Shown: positions 16,727 through 25,451, numbered from the stretch's first letter. The stretch: 38,831 nucleotides of DNA from Methanobacteriota archaeon (GCA_012729095.1 JAAYDU010000031.1:1-38831); one strand, 5' to 3'. Notes: a model not told the origin generated them from the sequence alone. Translations and numbers: made by a program.

Positions 16727-17407
16727 TCAGAGCTTCTTGGTGCAGAACCACCAGTCGTAGCAGTCCTTGCCCTTGCCAACGTTCTTCTTCCGCTCCATCG
16801 CGGTGTCGTAGTCCTTCGGCGGGGGCAGTATTGCGCGGTCGCCAATGAGCTCGCTGTTGGGCCAGCCTTCCGGGGTGGCCAGACCGCTCTCGTCGCAGAA
16901 CTGCAGGGCCTTCAGGGCACGCACGACCTCGGCCACGCTGCGACCGATCTCCTGTGGGTAGTAGATGATAAGGCGTATGTTGGCCTTGGGGTCCACCAGG
17001 AACACGGCCCTGACGGTATTGCTGGCCTTTCCGGGGTGTATCATGCCCAACCTCATGGCCACGTCCCCATGGTCGGCAATGATGGGGAAAGGTATCTTTA
17101 CGCCGATGTTCTCCTCGATCCACTCCACCCACTTAATGTGAGAGAACACCTGGTCGATGGACAGCCCGACCAGGACCGCGTTCATCTTTTCGAACTCCGC
17201 GGCCCTATTGGCGAATGCCACGAACTCGGTGGTGCAGGTGGGGGTGAAATCAGCTGGGTGGCTGAAAAGCACCAACCACTTGCCCGATACGTCCTTCGGA
17301 AGGCTCATCGGACCGTGGGTGGTGGCCACGGTCATGTCCGGAAACTTGTCCCCTATCAATGGCAGGCCCATCATTGAATCTTCGATATCTTCGCACATGT
17401 CGATCAC
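16727..17407 (-). CDS. Peroxiredoxin (Prx6-type, archaeal)
   Basis: This 226-residue thiol peroxidase reduces H2O2 and organic peroxides. The peroxidatic cysteine is C58 in [13 protein letters not shown]. The Prx6-type C-terminal extension ([19 protein letters not shown]) is present, and C216 and C222 (CYDWWFC) match the extra cysteines that archaeal members use as resolving residues. The first codon is GTG at 17407, with an ATG three codons later; a TATA box (TATAAATATG on the minus strand, 17431-17440) lies ~29 bases upstream and supports a leaderless start here. It stands alone between the permease and NfeD genes and fits protection of an anaerobe together with MsrA. Confidence 0.95.
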   Translation of the reverse strand: MIDMCEDIEDSMMGLPLIGDKFPDMTVATTHGPMSLPKDVSGKWLVLFSHPADFTPTCTTEFVAFANRAAEFEKMNAVLVGLSIDQVFSHIKWVEWIEENIGVKIPFPIIADHGDVAMRLGMIHPGKASNTVRAVFLVDPKANIRLIIYYPQEIGRSVAEVVRALKALQFCDESGLATPEGWPNSELIGDRAILPPPKDYDTAMERKKNVGKGKDCYDWWFCTKKL

Positions 17408-17552
17408 TGTTTTCTCATACCCACCGTCACCATATTTATAGATTGTTCACTCTCTTGCAAATCGAGACCTCTAGCCAGTAGAGCTACATTCGGGCAAATA
17501 TTCACACATCTTAACCCAAATGTGATAAATAAACCCTTTAAGGGAAATAAAT

Positions 17553-17560
17553 GATATATA
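17553..17560 (+). promoter_or_regulatory. TATA box of the NfeD-stomatin operon
   Basis: GATATATA lies about 28 bases before the NfeD ATG at 17584 in an AT-rich gap (17408-17583), which also holds the divergent peroxiredoxin promoter. This predicts a leaderless mRNA for nfeD, while the stomatin gene downstream has its own strong SD. Confidence 0.5.
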
Positions 17561-17583
17561 CCGAGAGGCCCATTGGATAAATC

Positions 17584-18036
17584 ATGTCCCTAGCCACTGA
17601 CCTTTCGTTGGTATTCATAGTGATCGGGGTCCTGATGCTCCTATTGGAGCTCAGCCAGCCTGGGTCCTTCCTTCTGGTGCCGGCCACGGTGCTTTTGGCC
17701 TTGGGTGGCATCGGACTGGTATTCCCGGACCTGCTGCTGACAGTATGGTCCCCGATAATCGCGGTCATAATCCTGGTTCCCACAACGCTTCTAACGATCA
17801 AGCTGTATCAGAGGCTGGCTCCCCCGGCCCCGCCGCAGACCACGGTGGCCACCTCATTGATCGGAATGGATGGCGTTGTGGAGGTAGAGGTGGTTCCAGG
17901 CTCCATCAGGGGCAAGGTTCGCATAGCGAACGTCACCTGGAGCGCCACCTCGGAGACGCCCATATCGGTGGGGAAACGGGTCAAGGTGGTCCGCAGCGAG
18001 GGCGTGCACGTGACCGTGGAAGCGATATCCGATTAG
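17584..18036 (+). CDS. NfeD-like membrane protein
   Basis: This 150-residue protein has two or three N-terminal membrane segments (residues ~8-75) and a C-terminal OB-fold of the NfeD type (LIGMDGVVEVEVVPGSIRGK, ISVGKRVKVVRSEG). NfeD proteins are paired with stomatins and are thought to support their membrane assembly or quality control. It is the short form without the N-terminal ClpP-like protease domain. The stop (TAG) is 17 bases before the stomatin gene, so this is a classic NfeD-stomatin operon. Confidence 0.88.
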   Translation: MSLATDLSLVFIVIGVLMLLLELSQPGSFLLVPATVLLALGGIGLVFPDLLLTVWSPIIAVIILVPTTLLTIKLYQRLAPPAPPQTTVATSLIGMDGVVEVEVVPGSIRGKVRIANVTWSATSETPISVGKRVKVVRSEGVHVTVEAISD

Positions 18037-18053
18037 AACAGGAGAAGGTAAAC

Positions 18054-19157
18054 ATGGTAATAGGAGCTGAGATACTAGGTTTGTTGATACTGGCCATCAT
18101 CGCGGCGATCGTGATATTGGTCAATGGTGTCAAGATAGTCAGACCGTACGAGCAGGCGGTCTATATTCGATTGGGCAAGTTCATGCGAGTGCTGAACCCA
18201 GGGTTCAACTACGTTGCCCCACTCATTAACGAGACGGTCAAGCTGGACCTCAGGACGCAGGTCCTGGACGTACCGAGGCAGGAGGTCATCACCAAGGACA
18301 ACTCCCCGGTCAACGTGGACGCCATCATCTATGTGAAGGTGATCGACCCCAAGAAGGCCTACTTCGAGGTCACCGACTACAGATCGGCAACGGTCTACCT
18401 GGCCCAGACAACCCTCAGGTCTATCATAGGCGACATGGACCTGGACGAGATACTGTCCAATCGCGAGAGGATCAACCTGAAGCTCAGGGACATCCTGGAC
18501 GAGGCCACAGACCAGTGGGGCGTCAAGGTGGACGCTGTGGAGATCAGGGAGATCGACCCGGCCCCCAAGGTCAAGCAGTCAATGGAGGAGCAGACCTCCG
18601 CCGAGAGGCTGAGGCGCGCGGCGATCCTGAAGGCGGATGGCGCTAAGACCGCCGCGATCCTCAACGCGGAGGGGGAGAAGAGATCGCGCGTGCTGCAGGC
18701 CGAGGGACTCAGGCAGGCCAAGATCCTTGAGGCTGAAGGCGAGCGCCTGGCCATCATCCTGGAGAGCCAGGGTGAGGCACAGAAGCTCAGGATATTGAGC
18801 GTGGGCGCCAGTGCTCTGGACACCAAGGCCCTGACCGTGCTCTCCCTGGACGCCGTGAAGAACCTTGGAGATGGACAGGCCACCAAGATAGTGCTGCCCT
18901 TCGAGCTGACCCGCCTGGTTGAGGGCATCTCGGACTATGTCGGGGGGACCCGCTCGGTACCGGAGAGGGAGATCTCCAAGCCCGAGGACATCGAGAGAAT
19001 GGTCGGCAAGGCCGTTGATATTCTGGGGCCAATACCGACCCAGGAGGAGCTGCGCCGGGATATGAAGGAACTGGAGATCACCACCGCCAGGGAAAGGCGG
19101 GAAGCGGAAGCTATCAAAGCGGGAAGCCGGGTCTCCCTGGAAAAGGACCGCGACTGA
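18054..19157 (+). CDS. Stomatin/prohibitin (SPFH) family protein
   Basis: This 367-residue protein has an N-terminal membrane anchor (residues 4-25, rich in I/L/V) and a full SPFH domain: VRPYEQAVYIRLGKFMRV, PGFNYVAPL, VLDVPRQEVITKDN, VNVDAIIYVKV and TLRSIIGDMDLDEIL. It continues into a long alanine/glutamate-rich coiled coil (SAERLRRAAILKADG, repeated AEGE units at ~215-245). A charged tail of ~60 residues follows. Such proteins form membrane scaffolds and often work with membrane proteases. The open frame extends upstream, but the ATG at 18054 follows the SD AGGAGAAGG (18040-18048), which fixes the start. Confidence 0.93.
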   Translation: MVIGAEILGLLILAIIAAIVILVNGVKIVRPYEQAVYIRLGKFMRVLNPGFNYVAPLINETVKLDLRTQVLDVPRQEVITKDNSPVNVDAIIYVKVIDPKKAYFEVTDYRSATVYLAQTTLRSIIGDMDLDEILSNRERINLKLRDILDEATDQWGVKVDAVEIREIDPAPKVKQSMEEQTSAERLRRAAILKADGAKTAAILNAEGEKRSRVLQAEGLRQAKILEAEGERLAIILESQGEAQKLRILSVGASALDTKALTVLSLDAVKNLGDGQATKIVLPFELTRLVEGISDYVGGTRSVPEREISKPEDIERMVGKAVDILGPIPTQEELRRDMKELEITTARERREAEAIKAGSRVSLEKDRD

Positions 19158-19175
19158 GCATATTCCCTCAAAACC

Positions 19176-19197
19176 TCTTTTCTTTCACCTTTTTTAC
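19176..19197 (+). terminator. Pyrimidine-rich terminator after stomatin
   Basis: CCTCTTTTCTTTCACCTTTTTT begins about 18 bases after the stomatin stop. The repeated T runs are typical of archaeal intrinsic terminators. The gap to the convergent M28 gene holds nothing else. Confidence 0.5.
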
Positions 19198-19253
19198 CGA
19201 TGCGTAAAGCACGTCCTCCGGTTCCTGGGAAATTGCCTCCGTTGGCTGTGGGA

Positions 19254-20912
19254 TCAGGTGTCGATGCGCCACCTTCGCAGCATGAAGAACGCTATCACCA
19301 GGGTCACGGCGACCAGCGCTATCACGTAAGGCAGGTAATCGTAGTCAGGCTCGTATATCCCGATCCCGGAATACAGCGCCATAAGGGCGTATACCTGAGA
19401 ATGGTCCCGCAGGTCCTGCTCGTCTATCCAACCCCCGCTCTCCACCGCCTCGCGGGAATCAAGGGAGGTGTGTATGAGCCCGTTCGCATCGCTTCCAGGA
19501 TGGTCGTGCATTGTGAGCGGCTCGGAAAAGACGCACATGGTGCTGGTCGATTCCAACCCCCGGTCCATGTCCAGGTCCTTGCCCCAAATGCTGTTGAGCT
19601 CGTTGGACTTCCAATAGGGGAACATGAACGCGTAATGGTCGGACCCGGAAATGTCCTTGTAGGAGTGAACGATGCCCAGCTTCCCGCAGGCCTCGTCGGC
19701 CACGAAGTTGAGATCGATCTCGCCATCTGACCCTGCTAAGGTGACCTTAAGGTCCGAGGAGCCGATGGAATCGGCGATTATGCTTGCCACCTGGTCCTTG
19801 ATCTCACCCCGGTGAGCGCTCACATAGTGCAGGGACCCGGCCATTCCCATCTCCTTGCCGGCAAAGGCCACGAAGCGCAAGCCATATTTGAGCTTGAGCT
19901 CGCCAGAACCCACGGCTTCCTGCACCAGCCTGGCGGCCTCCATTACAGCGGCCACCCCGGCGGAGTTGTCCACGTACCCTTCGCTGAGCACCGTGTCGTA
20001 ATGGGCCCCCATGAGCACCAGCTTGGACGGGTGGTCATCGGAGACGACATCAGCGATTATGTTCCTGTGCGTGCCCTGGGAGATCACCGAGGGAACGCTC
20101 ATGTTCACCAGGCCTCCGTCGATGGCCGCCTGAACGAGCAACTGCCCGTCGCTGTAGTTGACAGAGCCCACCGGGATCTTCAGATCCCAAAATATAGGTC
20201 CCATACCCCCCAGGGGCAATCCCCCGCTGGAAGCCTGGGTGCTTTGCTCTGCGTAGCTCATCCAGGAGTAGTGGTAATGATACACGATGGCGGCCGGGGG
20301 TTGCGCAAGCAGCTTTTCCTCGAACACGCCCTCCCAACCAGAGGACCATCGCACCTCCCTGCCTATGAGCAGTATCTTCCCGGTGGTGTTCAGACCGTCC
20401 CAGGATTGCCTGTCGATGGCCCTTTTTCCGACCTCGGTGGGGTCGTTTGCCAGGGGGAGCGGGAGGTTGACCAGCTCGCCGATCAGCCCTTCTTTCAAGG
20501 TAGGCATGCTGAAGCTCTCACAGTTGAAGGACCGCATGTCCGTGGCATCATCTGTGGTGGACAGGTTTCCGTCCGTGTCCATGGTTAGGAACGGGTCGGC
20601 GGTGAGGTTCCACACAGGCATCGTGAAGTTCTCCACGGTCACTCGCAGCCCGTACTCCGAGAACCGGCTGGATATGAGATCGGCAGCCTCTTCCGCACCC
20701 TGCGAGCCGCTGACCCTGCATGCCAGGTACTTGGATGAGATCTCGCACAGCTCCTCGGTAAACGCCATTACGTTGTCCCCGTTCCAGTTGCTCTCTATGA
20801 GCCGGTCGGCCGAGGACCTGTCCACTCCAGCGGCGATAGCCCCCGGCATCAACAATAATGAGGGGAAGAGGACCATCAGGGCCACGAGCAACGCTAGGAC
20901 ATCATTTCGCAT
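19254..20912 (-). CDS. M28-family metallopeptidase homologue, membrane-anchored
   Basis: This protein has 552 residues. The N-terminus is a signal peptide or anchor (residues ~4-28). A C-terminal membrane helix (YLPYVIALVAVTLVIAFFML) is followed by a basic tail, so the peptidase part probably faces outwards. It contains a PA-like inserted region and the M28 zinc ligands H304 and D306 (GAHYDTV), D315 (VDNSAG), E354, D381 (ADSIGS) and H426 (SDHYAF). In active M28 enzymes the ligand glutamate is preceded by a catalytic glutamate (EE); here the residue is lysine, K353 (GKEMG). Metal binding seems kept but catalysis may be changed or lost. The ATG at 20912 is chosen over the longer frame because a TATA box lies ~30 bases upstream and the signal peptide begins there. 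Confidence 0.85.
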   Translation of the reverse strand: MRNDVLALLVALMVLFPSLLLMPGAIAAGVDRSSADRLIESNWNGDNVMAFTEELCEISSKYLACRVSGSQGAEEAADLISSRFSEYGLRVTVENFTMPVWNLTADPFLTMDTDGNLSTTDDATDMRSFNCESFSMPTLKEGLIGELVNLPLPLANDPTEVGKRAIDRQSWDGLNTTGKILLIGREVRWSSGWEGVFEEKLLAQPPAAIVYHYHYSWMSYAEQSTQASSGGLPLGGMGPIFWDLKIPVGSVNYSDGQLLVQAAIDGGLVNMSVPSVISQGTHRNIIADVVSDDHPSKLVLMGAHYDTVLSEGYVDNSAGVAAVMEAARLVQEAVGSGELKLKYGLRFVAFAGKEMGMAGSLHYVSAHRGEIKDQVASIIADSIGSSDLKVTLAGSDGEIDLNFVADEACGKLGIVHSYKDISGSDHYAFMFPYWKSNELNSIWGKDLDMDRGLESTSTMCVFSEPLTMHDHPGSDANGLIHTSLDSREAVESGGWIDEQDLRDHSQVYALMALYSGIGIYEPDYDYLPYVIALVAVTLVIAFFMLRRWRIDT

Positions 20913-20934
20913 GGGCTCGGTTTTGAATGAAAGG

Positions 20935-20950
20935 ATTGCTATAAAGCAAT
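20935..20950 (-). promoter_or_regulatory. Palindrome over the M28 TATA box
   Basis: ATTGCT-ATAA-AGCAAT is a perfect inverted repeat with six-base arms. It covers the TATA element (TTTATAG on the minus strand) about 30 bases before the M28 ATG. It could be an operator at which a dimeric regulator blocks TBP, or it may simply be a symmetric promoter. Confidence 0.4.
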
Positions 20951-21010
20951 ATTGAGCGGGGAGGCTTTGTCCATCGGAGATGATGCCCGCCCTGTTCAAA
21001 AGGGGAGCTG

Positions 21011-21087
21011 TGGTGGACGGGCCGGGATTTGAACCCGGGGCTTCCTGCTTGCAAAGCAGGCGATCTTCCGAGCTGATCTACCCGCCC
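21011..21087 (-). tRNA. tRNA-Ala (anticodon UGC)
   Basis: The minus strand folds into a complete tRNA: acceptor GGGCGGG pairs with CCCGTCC and includes the G3-U70 wobble that identifies tRNA-Ala. The anticodon arm CCTGC-TTTGCAA-GCAGG gives UGC. The T arm contains GGTTCAAATCC. The discriminator is A and the 3' CCA is encoded (21011-21013). AT-rich sequence 11-35 bases upstream could supply the promoter. No intron is seen. Confidence 0.97.
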
Positions 21088-21130
21088 AGTGTGGCCGCAT
21101 AAAAGGAGTTCGAATAAAAAGGTTTCGAGG

Positions 21131-22777
21131 TCAGCGGCATATGGCCCCGGAGGAGGCATCGCCCACCAAACGCCTGTACTTCGCCAGTACACCAGTGGGA
21201 TGACGGTCCACGACCTTGACATTGGCCAATCTTTCCTCCAGCTCCTTCTGGGGGACGAGCAGTTCTATTCTGCGGCCCGTTATGTCAATGGATATGCGGT
21301 CCCCATCGATTATCGCGGCTATGGGCCCCCTGTCGAACGCCTCCGGCGAAACGTGGCCGATGCACGGCCCCCTGGTTGCGCCGGAGAATCTCCCGTCGGT
21401 TATGAGCGCCACGCTATCGGACAGTCCCATGCCGGCTATGAGGCTGGTCGGCGACAGCATCTCGGGCATGCCTGGACCTCCCTTGGGGCCCTCGTACCGG
21501 ATCACCACAACATCCCCGGCAACTATCTCGCAGGCGGATATGGCCTCATAGGCGTCCTGCTCGGAGTCGAACACTTTGGCCGTGCCTTCGAACTTCATCA
21601 TCTCCGGCGATACCGCGGCCTGCTTGACCACCGATCCCATAGGTGCGAGGTTACCGTATAGCACCGCTATTCCGCCCTCCTTGTGGAAGGGACGTTCCTT
21701 GGGCCGTATGACCTCCTCGTTGCGCACCACCGCCTTTCGGGCGATCTCCTTGATGCGGGTCCCGTTGACCGTCATCTCGTCCGAGAGCTCATCGACAAGC
21801 CGGCTGAGCATTGCGGGCACCCCTCCTGCAGCATCGAAGTCCTTCATGTGATAGGGGCCGCTCGGTTTTATGCTGGTGAGATGGGGGACCCTCTTGGATA
21901 TCTCATCGAAGGTGCGAAGGTCGACGTCCACTCCGAAATCGGAGGCTATGGCAGGTATGTGCAAAGCTGTGTTGCTGGAACCGCCGATGGCCATGTCCAG
22001 AACGATGGCGTTGTTGAAAGAGCCTTTTGTCACCACCTTGCGGGCGTTCGTTCCTTCCTTCACTAGTTCGACTATGCGCCTCCCGGTGGCCCTGGCCAGG
22101 TCCTTCTTTCGGTCATCCGTGGCCATCATGGAACCGCAGCCGGTGAGGCTCATGCCCAGAGCCTCGGTCAGGCAGGCCATGGTGTTCGCCGTGAACAGTC
22201 CCGAGCATGATCCCTTGCCGGGACAGGCGCACCTCTCTATCTCCAGGACCTCCGACTCGCTCATGTTCCCGGCCTTGTTCGCGCCAAGGGCCTCGAACAC
22301 GCTTTGCAGGTCCAGGCCCTTGCCGTCCTTGAGGCCGGGTTCCATCGGACCGCCGGTGACCATAATGGCTGGAATGTCCAGACGCCCGGCGGCCATCAGC
22401 ATACCAGGGGTGATCTTGTCGCAATTGGTGACACCCACCCATCCGTCCATGCAGTGGGCCTGTACCATTATCTCCACGCAGTCTGAGATAGTGTCCCTTG
22501 ATACCAGCGAATAGCGCATGCCGGAATGGCCCATTGCCACCCCGTCGCACACCCCTGGAACACCAAATGTCAGAGGAACGCCGCCGGCCTCTATGACCCC
22601 CTTCCTGACCTCCTCGGCCAGTTCATTGAGGTGGATGTGCCCGGGGACCACGTCGTTCCAGGAATTGGCAATGCCTATGAGCGGCCTTTCCATGTCCGCA
22701 TCGGTCATTCCGGTGGCGCGCAGAAGACTGCGCTGTGGGGCCCGGTCCACCCCTTTCTTGACCGCGTCGCTTCGCAT
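21131..22777 (-). CDS. ilvD: Dihydroxy-acid dehydratase IlvD
   Basis: This 548-residue enzyme dehydrates 2,3-dihydroxyisovalerate and its homologue in valine and isoleucine synthesis. Iron-sulfur ligands include C119 (TNCDKITPGML) and C191 (GSCSGLFTANTM). The position that holds a cysteine in [2Fe-2S] plant-type enzymes reads VPGH, as in the oxygen-sensitive [4Fe-4S] E. coli type. RYEGPKGGPGMPEML and ITDGRFSG near the C-terminus are canonical. The ATG at 22777 is preferred over the upstream frame; TTTTTATTAT (22801-22810, minus) lies ~28 bases before it. The other ilv genes are absent here except for the ALS-like gene at 2164. Confidence 0.96.
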   Translation of the reverse strand: MRSDAVKKGVDRAPQRSLLRATGMTDADMERPLIGIANSWNDVVPGHIHLNELAEEVRKGVIEAGGVPLTFGVPGVCDGVAMGHSGMRYSLVSRDTISDCVEIMVQAHCMDGWVGVTNCDKITPGMLMAAGRLDIPAIMVTGGPMEPGLKDGKGLDLQSVFEALGANKAGNMSESEVLEIERCACPGKGSCSGLFTANTMACLTEALGMSLTGCGSMMATDDRKKDLARATGRRIVELVKEGTNARKVVTKGSFNNAIVLDMAIGGSSNTALHIPAIASDFGVDVDLRTFDEISKRVPHLTSIKPSGPYHMKDFDAAGGVPAMLSRLVDELSDEMTVNGTRIKEIARKAVVRNEEVIRPKERPFHKEGGIAVLYGNLAPMGSVVKQAAVSPEMMKFEGTAKVFDSEQDAYEAISACEIVAGDVVVIRYEGPKGGPGMPEMLSPTSLIAGMGLSDSVALITDGRFSGATRGPCIGHVSPEAFDRGPIAAIIDGDRISIDITGRRIELLVPQKELEERLANVKVVDRHPTGVLAKYRRLVGDASSGAICR

Positions 22778-22810
22778 CGAGCCCCGATATGCTGCAACGG
22801 ATAATAAAAA

Positions 22811-23677
22811 GTTCTTGGAACGTGTAAAAAAACCTGATGAGGTTCGATCCCCTATCGGTAGAAAGTGCAAGTACAGGACAGGGGGCCGTCCAGATAAAAT
22901 ATGCTCATTTGTAAATTTAATTAGCTCGAATCGAGCGGTATCCCTACGGCGATCGAAAGTAGCAGAGCATGGCTGGTAACCGGCTATTTATAGACGGGAC
23001 CGTGAAAAATGCCGCGGTAACGCGCCTGTTGCTTGGGCGAGACAGATCGACGCGATCGGTCCACAGCTATGATAACGCTCCTGCCGAGCGTTAGGGCTAC
23101 CCTGGCCACCAGTTTGTGGCTAGCGGCGAAATCCCTTACCGGGAAAAAATCGACCACAGGCGCCGCCATGCCCTAGATCCCCCGGTCGGGTCAGTGTTGA
23201 TGATCGTCCGGGCGATCACATACCTGTTCACCGACATATTCACCAGCGCGTTCATCACCGCGCTTGTGGCATCGATCATCGCATCCCTGGGGCCCTACAA
23301 GGGTTTGTCCAATGTTGGTTCATCGCATTTGCGATATCGATCCTGGCAGCCAGCCCCGATCAAGACGCCCGGATGCCCGTTTGGTCCTGCCTGAAAAATC
23401 GATGGGATCGGAACGAAATAGCGAAACAAAGGAACGCGTAGGTTATTAGGTGGTGTAGAACGGATCCCATGATGCTAGCTTGATGGAACCACCCTGTGTT
23501 TAGGTCCTAGATATCCGGTCAAAACCTCGGCACCCCGGCCATCAATAGCTTGAGAGGGTTCGATCGCTTTCCAATTCCTCAGAAAGCCCCGCAATGATGC
23601 ACCGCTCCAGCCATTCTTGATCACCGATCCGGCGATCGGCAATTATCCGTTCGGATCGATCGAAGCTGGTCCTTTCC
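22811..23677. other. Gene-poor stretch between ilvD and the MscS genes
   Basis: About 870 bases without a confident intact gene. It contains a probable frameshifted small membrane gene (23200-23441, listed separately), a weak 61-codon minus-strand frame (22984-23169) without recognisable homology, an isolated TATA-like TATTTATAG at 22984-22992, and a hairpin CCGATC-CGGC-GATCGG (23624-23639). The DNA is rich in CGATCG/GATC palindromes and its codon bias is weaker than in the flanks. I tested it by eye for tRNA, SRP RNA and RNase P RNA motifs and found none. Confidence 0.5.
23200..23441 (+). pseudogene. Probable frameshifted small membrane protein gene
   Basis: From the ATG at 23200 the first ~38 codons show the strong C/G third-position bias of real genes here and encode a hydrophobic segment (ITYLFTDIFTSAFITALVAS). 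Past about 23310 this frame loses that bias and runs to a TGA at ~23392. The frame two bases on encodes a second hydrophobic stretch (WFIAFAISILAAS) and ends at a TAG (23439-23441). Together the two halves look like an ~80-residue protein with two membrane helices and a charged tail, broken by a one-base loss near 23310. It could be a decayed gene, a sequencing error or chance. I recognise no family. GTG at 23194 is an alternative start. Confidence 0.35.
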
Positions 23678-24547
23678 TCACACGTTGCCGAACTCTATAC
23701 CTTCATCGGCGAAGTGGGCGTACAGCATGTCGAGATAGTTGGTGACGATATCGTCCCTCTTGGAGATATCCCTCGTCCATATCTTGATCTCCACCAAGAC
23801 CTTCTCGCCCTGTACGTCCTTTATTATCACGGTCGGAGCGAAGTGGGACGGGTCCAGCTTCTTTTCCAGGTATCTCCTGACGGCTTTGAGCTCGAACGTC
23901 TTGTTCACCTTCCTCTTCTCCTCCTCACCCACATGGGGCATGATCAGCGGGTTCTTGTCGGCCACGTCCAGAACGATGTCCTTGACACGGTCGAAGTTTT
24001 TCAGGGAGCCAAGCCAGACCGGGATGCGGATGGCCACGATCCCCGCGCGGGAGTAGTTGATGACCTTGTTGTTGACCATCACTGAGTTCGGTACGTACAG
24101 AATTCTGCCATCCAGGTCCTTGAGGACGGTGTTCATTAGGTTGATGTCCTTGACCCTTCCTATACCGGTGACGGGTAGGCCAGACACCTCGATCCACTCA
24201 TCCATCTTCACCGGTTTTATGATCGAGATCAGTATCCCGGAGAAGGCGTTCATGAGCACCTGCTGGGAGGCCAGGGCCACGCCTATACCGAGTATACCCA
24301 GGGAAGCCAAGAGGGCGGCGACGTCCAGCCCCAGTACCTCCCAGAAACCCAAATAGAAACCGAAGGCCAGCACGATATACTGGACCAGCCTGGCAATGGT
24401 CTTGGATGGAATATGGGATATCCTGCTCTCCAGCAACCTTCTTGTCAGTATGTTGGACCCCTTGGCCAGCAATAAGGTTGCCAGGACCACCAGTAGGAAT
24501 CCCACCAGGGCGGATACCGATAGCCCGAGAACGATTGGGTCTGCCAT
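23678..24547 (-). CDS. Small-conductance mechanosensitive channel (MscS family), copy 1
   Basis: This 289-residue channel opens under membrane tension to release solutes on hypo-osmotic shock. Three membrane segments occupy about residues 8-28, 52-75 and 78-108; the last contains the pore-helix signature GVALASQQVLMNAFSGILI. The beta domain follows (VKMDEWIEVSG, GRVKDINLMNT, LYVPNSVMVNNKVINY), then the alpha/beta vestibule domain with a charged segment at ~200-230. A TATA-like TATTAAAG on the minus strand lies ~28 bases before the ATG. It is adjacent to, and similar to, the second MscS gene. Confidence 0.93.
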   Translation of the reverse strand: MADPIVLGLSVSALVGFLLVVLATLLLAKGSNILTRRLLESRISHIPSKTIARLVQYIVLAFGFYLGFWEVLGLDVAALLASLGILGIGVALASQQVLMNAFSGILISIIKPVKMDEWIEVSGLPVTGIGRVKDINLMNTVLKDLDGRILYVPNSVMVNNKVINYSRAGIVAIRIPVWLGSLKNFDRVKDIVLDVADKNPLIMPHVGEEEKRKVNKTFELKAVRRYLEKKLDPSHFAPTVIIKDVQGEKVLVEIKIWTRDISKRDDIVTNYLDMLYAHFADEGIEFGNV

Positions 24548-24587
24548 CCGGACGACTAAGGCCCCGTGGCCTTTAATATGATTGCCT

Positions 24588-25451
24588 TCAAGGTACGGTC
24601 ATTCCCTCTCGCCCCAATCTGTCAATTATCTTGGAGAGAAGTTCGGACACCACGACATCCCGATTCTGGACCTCCCTGATCCAGAAGCGAATGCCCATGT
24701 TCACGCGCAGATTGCTGACCTCTTGAACGAGAACTCGGGGCATGAACTCCGTCATTTCCGTTCGATCTTCCAGGAAACGCCTGAGCTGGGGGATCCTTAG
24801 GTCCCTTTCTGTGGCCTTGAGCTCTGTCCCCTGTACATTGGGAAGCACCAGTGGATGTTCGGCCAGCACCTGCATTATGATGCCGACGACCTTGTCCCTG
24901 TCCGCCCCCACGGGAAGCGGGAAGGGAACAACGACCTCCAGGAAACCTGACTTGGTGTAATTTACCACCTGGTTCGTTATCATCAGGGAATTGGGAACGA
25001 TGGTCATACGACCGTTGATATCCCGCAAGATGGTCCTGGTGAGGGTGATGTCAACAACGCGGGATGGATCGTTGGAGGGATTTCCATTGATCTCTATCCA
25101 GTCCTCCATCCGGACCCGGCGGTCCAGCGCGATCATCACCCCGGCGATGAAGTTCTGAATTAGCTGTTGAGAGGAGAACGCCACCGCGATTCCGACCAGA
25201 CCCAACGAGGCCACCATGGCAGTGAGGTCCAGCCGCAGAACGCCTAGGACCCCGTATCCAATGCCCAGTGTCAAGATCACGTACTGGACGAAGTTGCTGG
25301 TGATCTTAGACTTCCTTTTCCCTAGCCTGAGGTCAAGAGCCTTGCGCAAGATCGAATAGGTGATCCTGGCGACAAGTATGGTCGTGAACAGGACCAGGAT
25401 GAAGACCAGCAGGTTCACCAGATTTACACCGAGTACGGTGGTATCGGCCAT
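24588..25451 (-). CDS. Small-conductance mechanosensitive channel (MscS family), copy 2
   Basis: This 287-residue paralogue has the same layout: three membrane segments, the pore helix AVAFSSQQLIQNFIAGVMIA, and the beta domain (VRMEDWIEINGNP, SRVVDITLTRTI, TIVPNSLMITNQVVNY). It differs in the glycine/alanine packing of the pore helix and in the C-terminal domain, so gating or conductance may differ. TTTTAAAA (25472-25479) is ~25 bases before the ATG. Only 40 bases separate it from copy 1, which also has a TATA of its own, so the pair can be made together or separately. Confidence 0.93.
   Translation of the reverse strand: MADTTVLGVNLVNLLVFILVLFTTILVARITYSILRKALDLRLGKRKSKITSNFVQYVILTLGIGYGVLGVLRLDLTAMVASLGLVGIAVAFSSQQLIQNFIAGVMIALDRRVRMEDWIEINGNPSNDPSRVVDITLTRTILRDINGRMTIVPNSLMITNQVVNYTKSGFLEVVVPFPLPVGADRDKVVGIIMQVLAEHPLVLPNVQGTELKATERDLRIPQLRRFLEDRTEMTEFMPRVLVQEVSNLRVNMGIRFWIREVQNRDVVVSELLSKIIDRLGREGMTVP

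Noticed and set aside
17745-18053. A 103-residue N-terminal extension of the stomatin.
   Set aside because: It overlaps NfeD in another frame, is low-complexity, and a strong SD precedes the ATG at 18054.
22840-22860. A CTGATGA plus GGTTCGATCCC stretch that looks like a C/D box RNA or T arm.
   Set aside because: No D box (CTGA) at proper distance, and the T-arm-like stem has a mismatch and no acceptor.
22984-23169. A 61-codon open frame on the minus strand.
   Set aside because: Codon bias is mixed, no family is recognised, and the region is probably non-coding. I describe it only under the gene-poor stretch.
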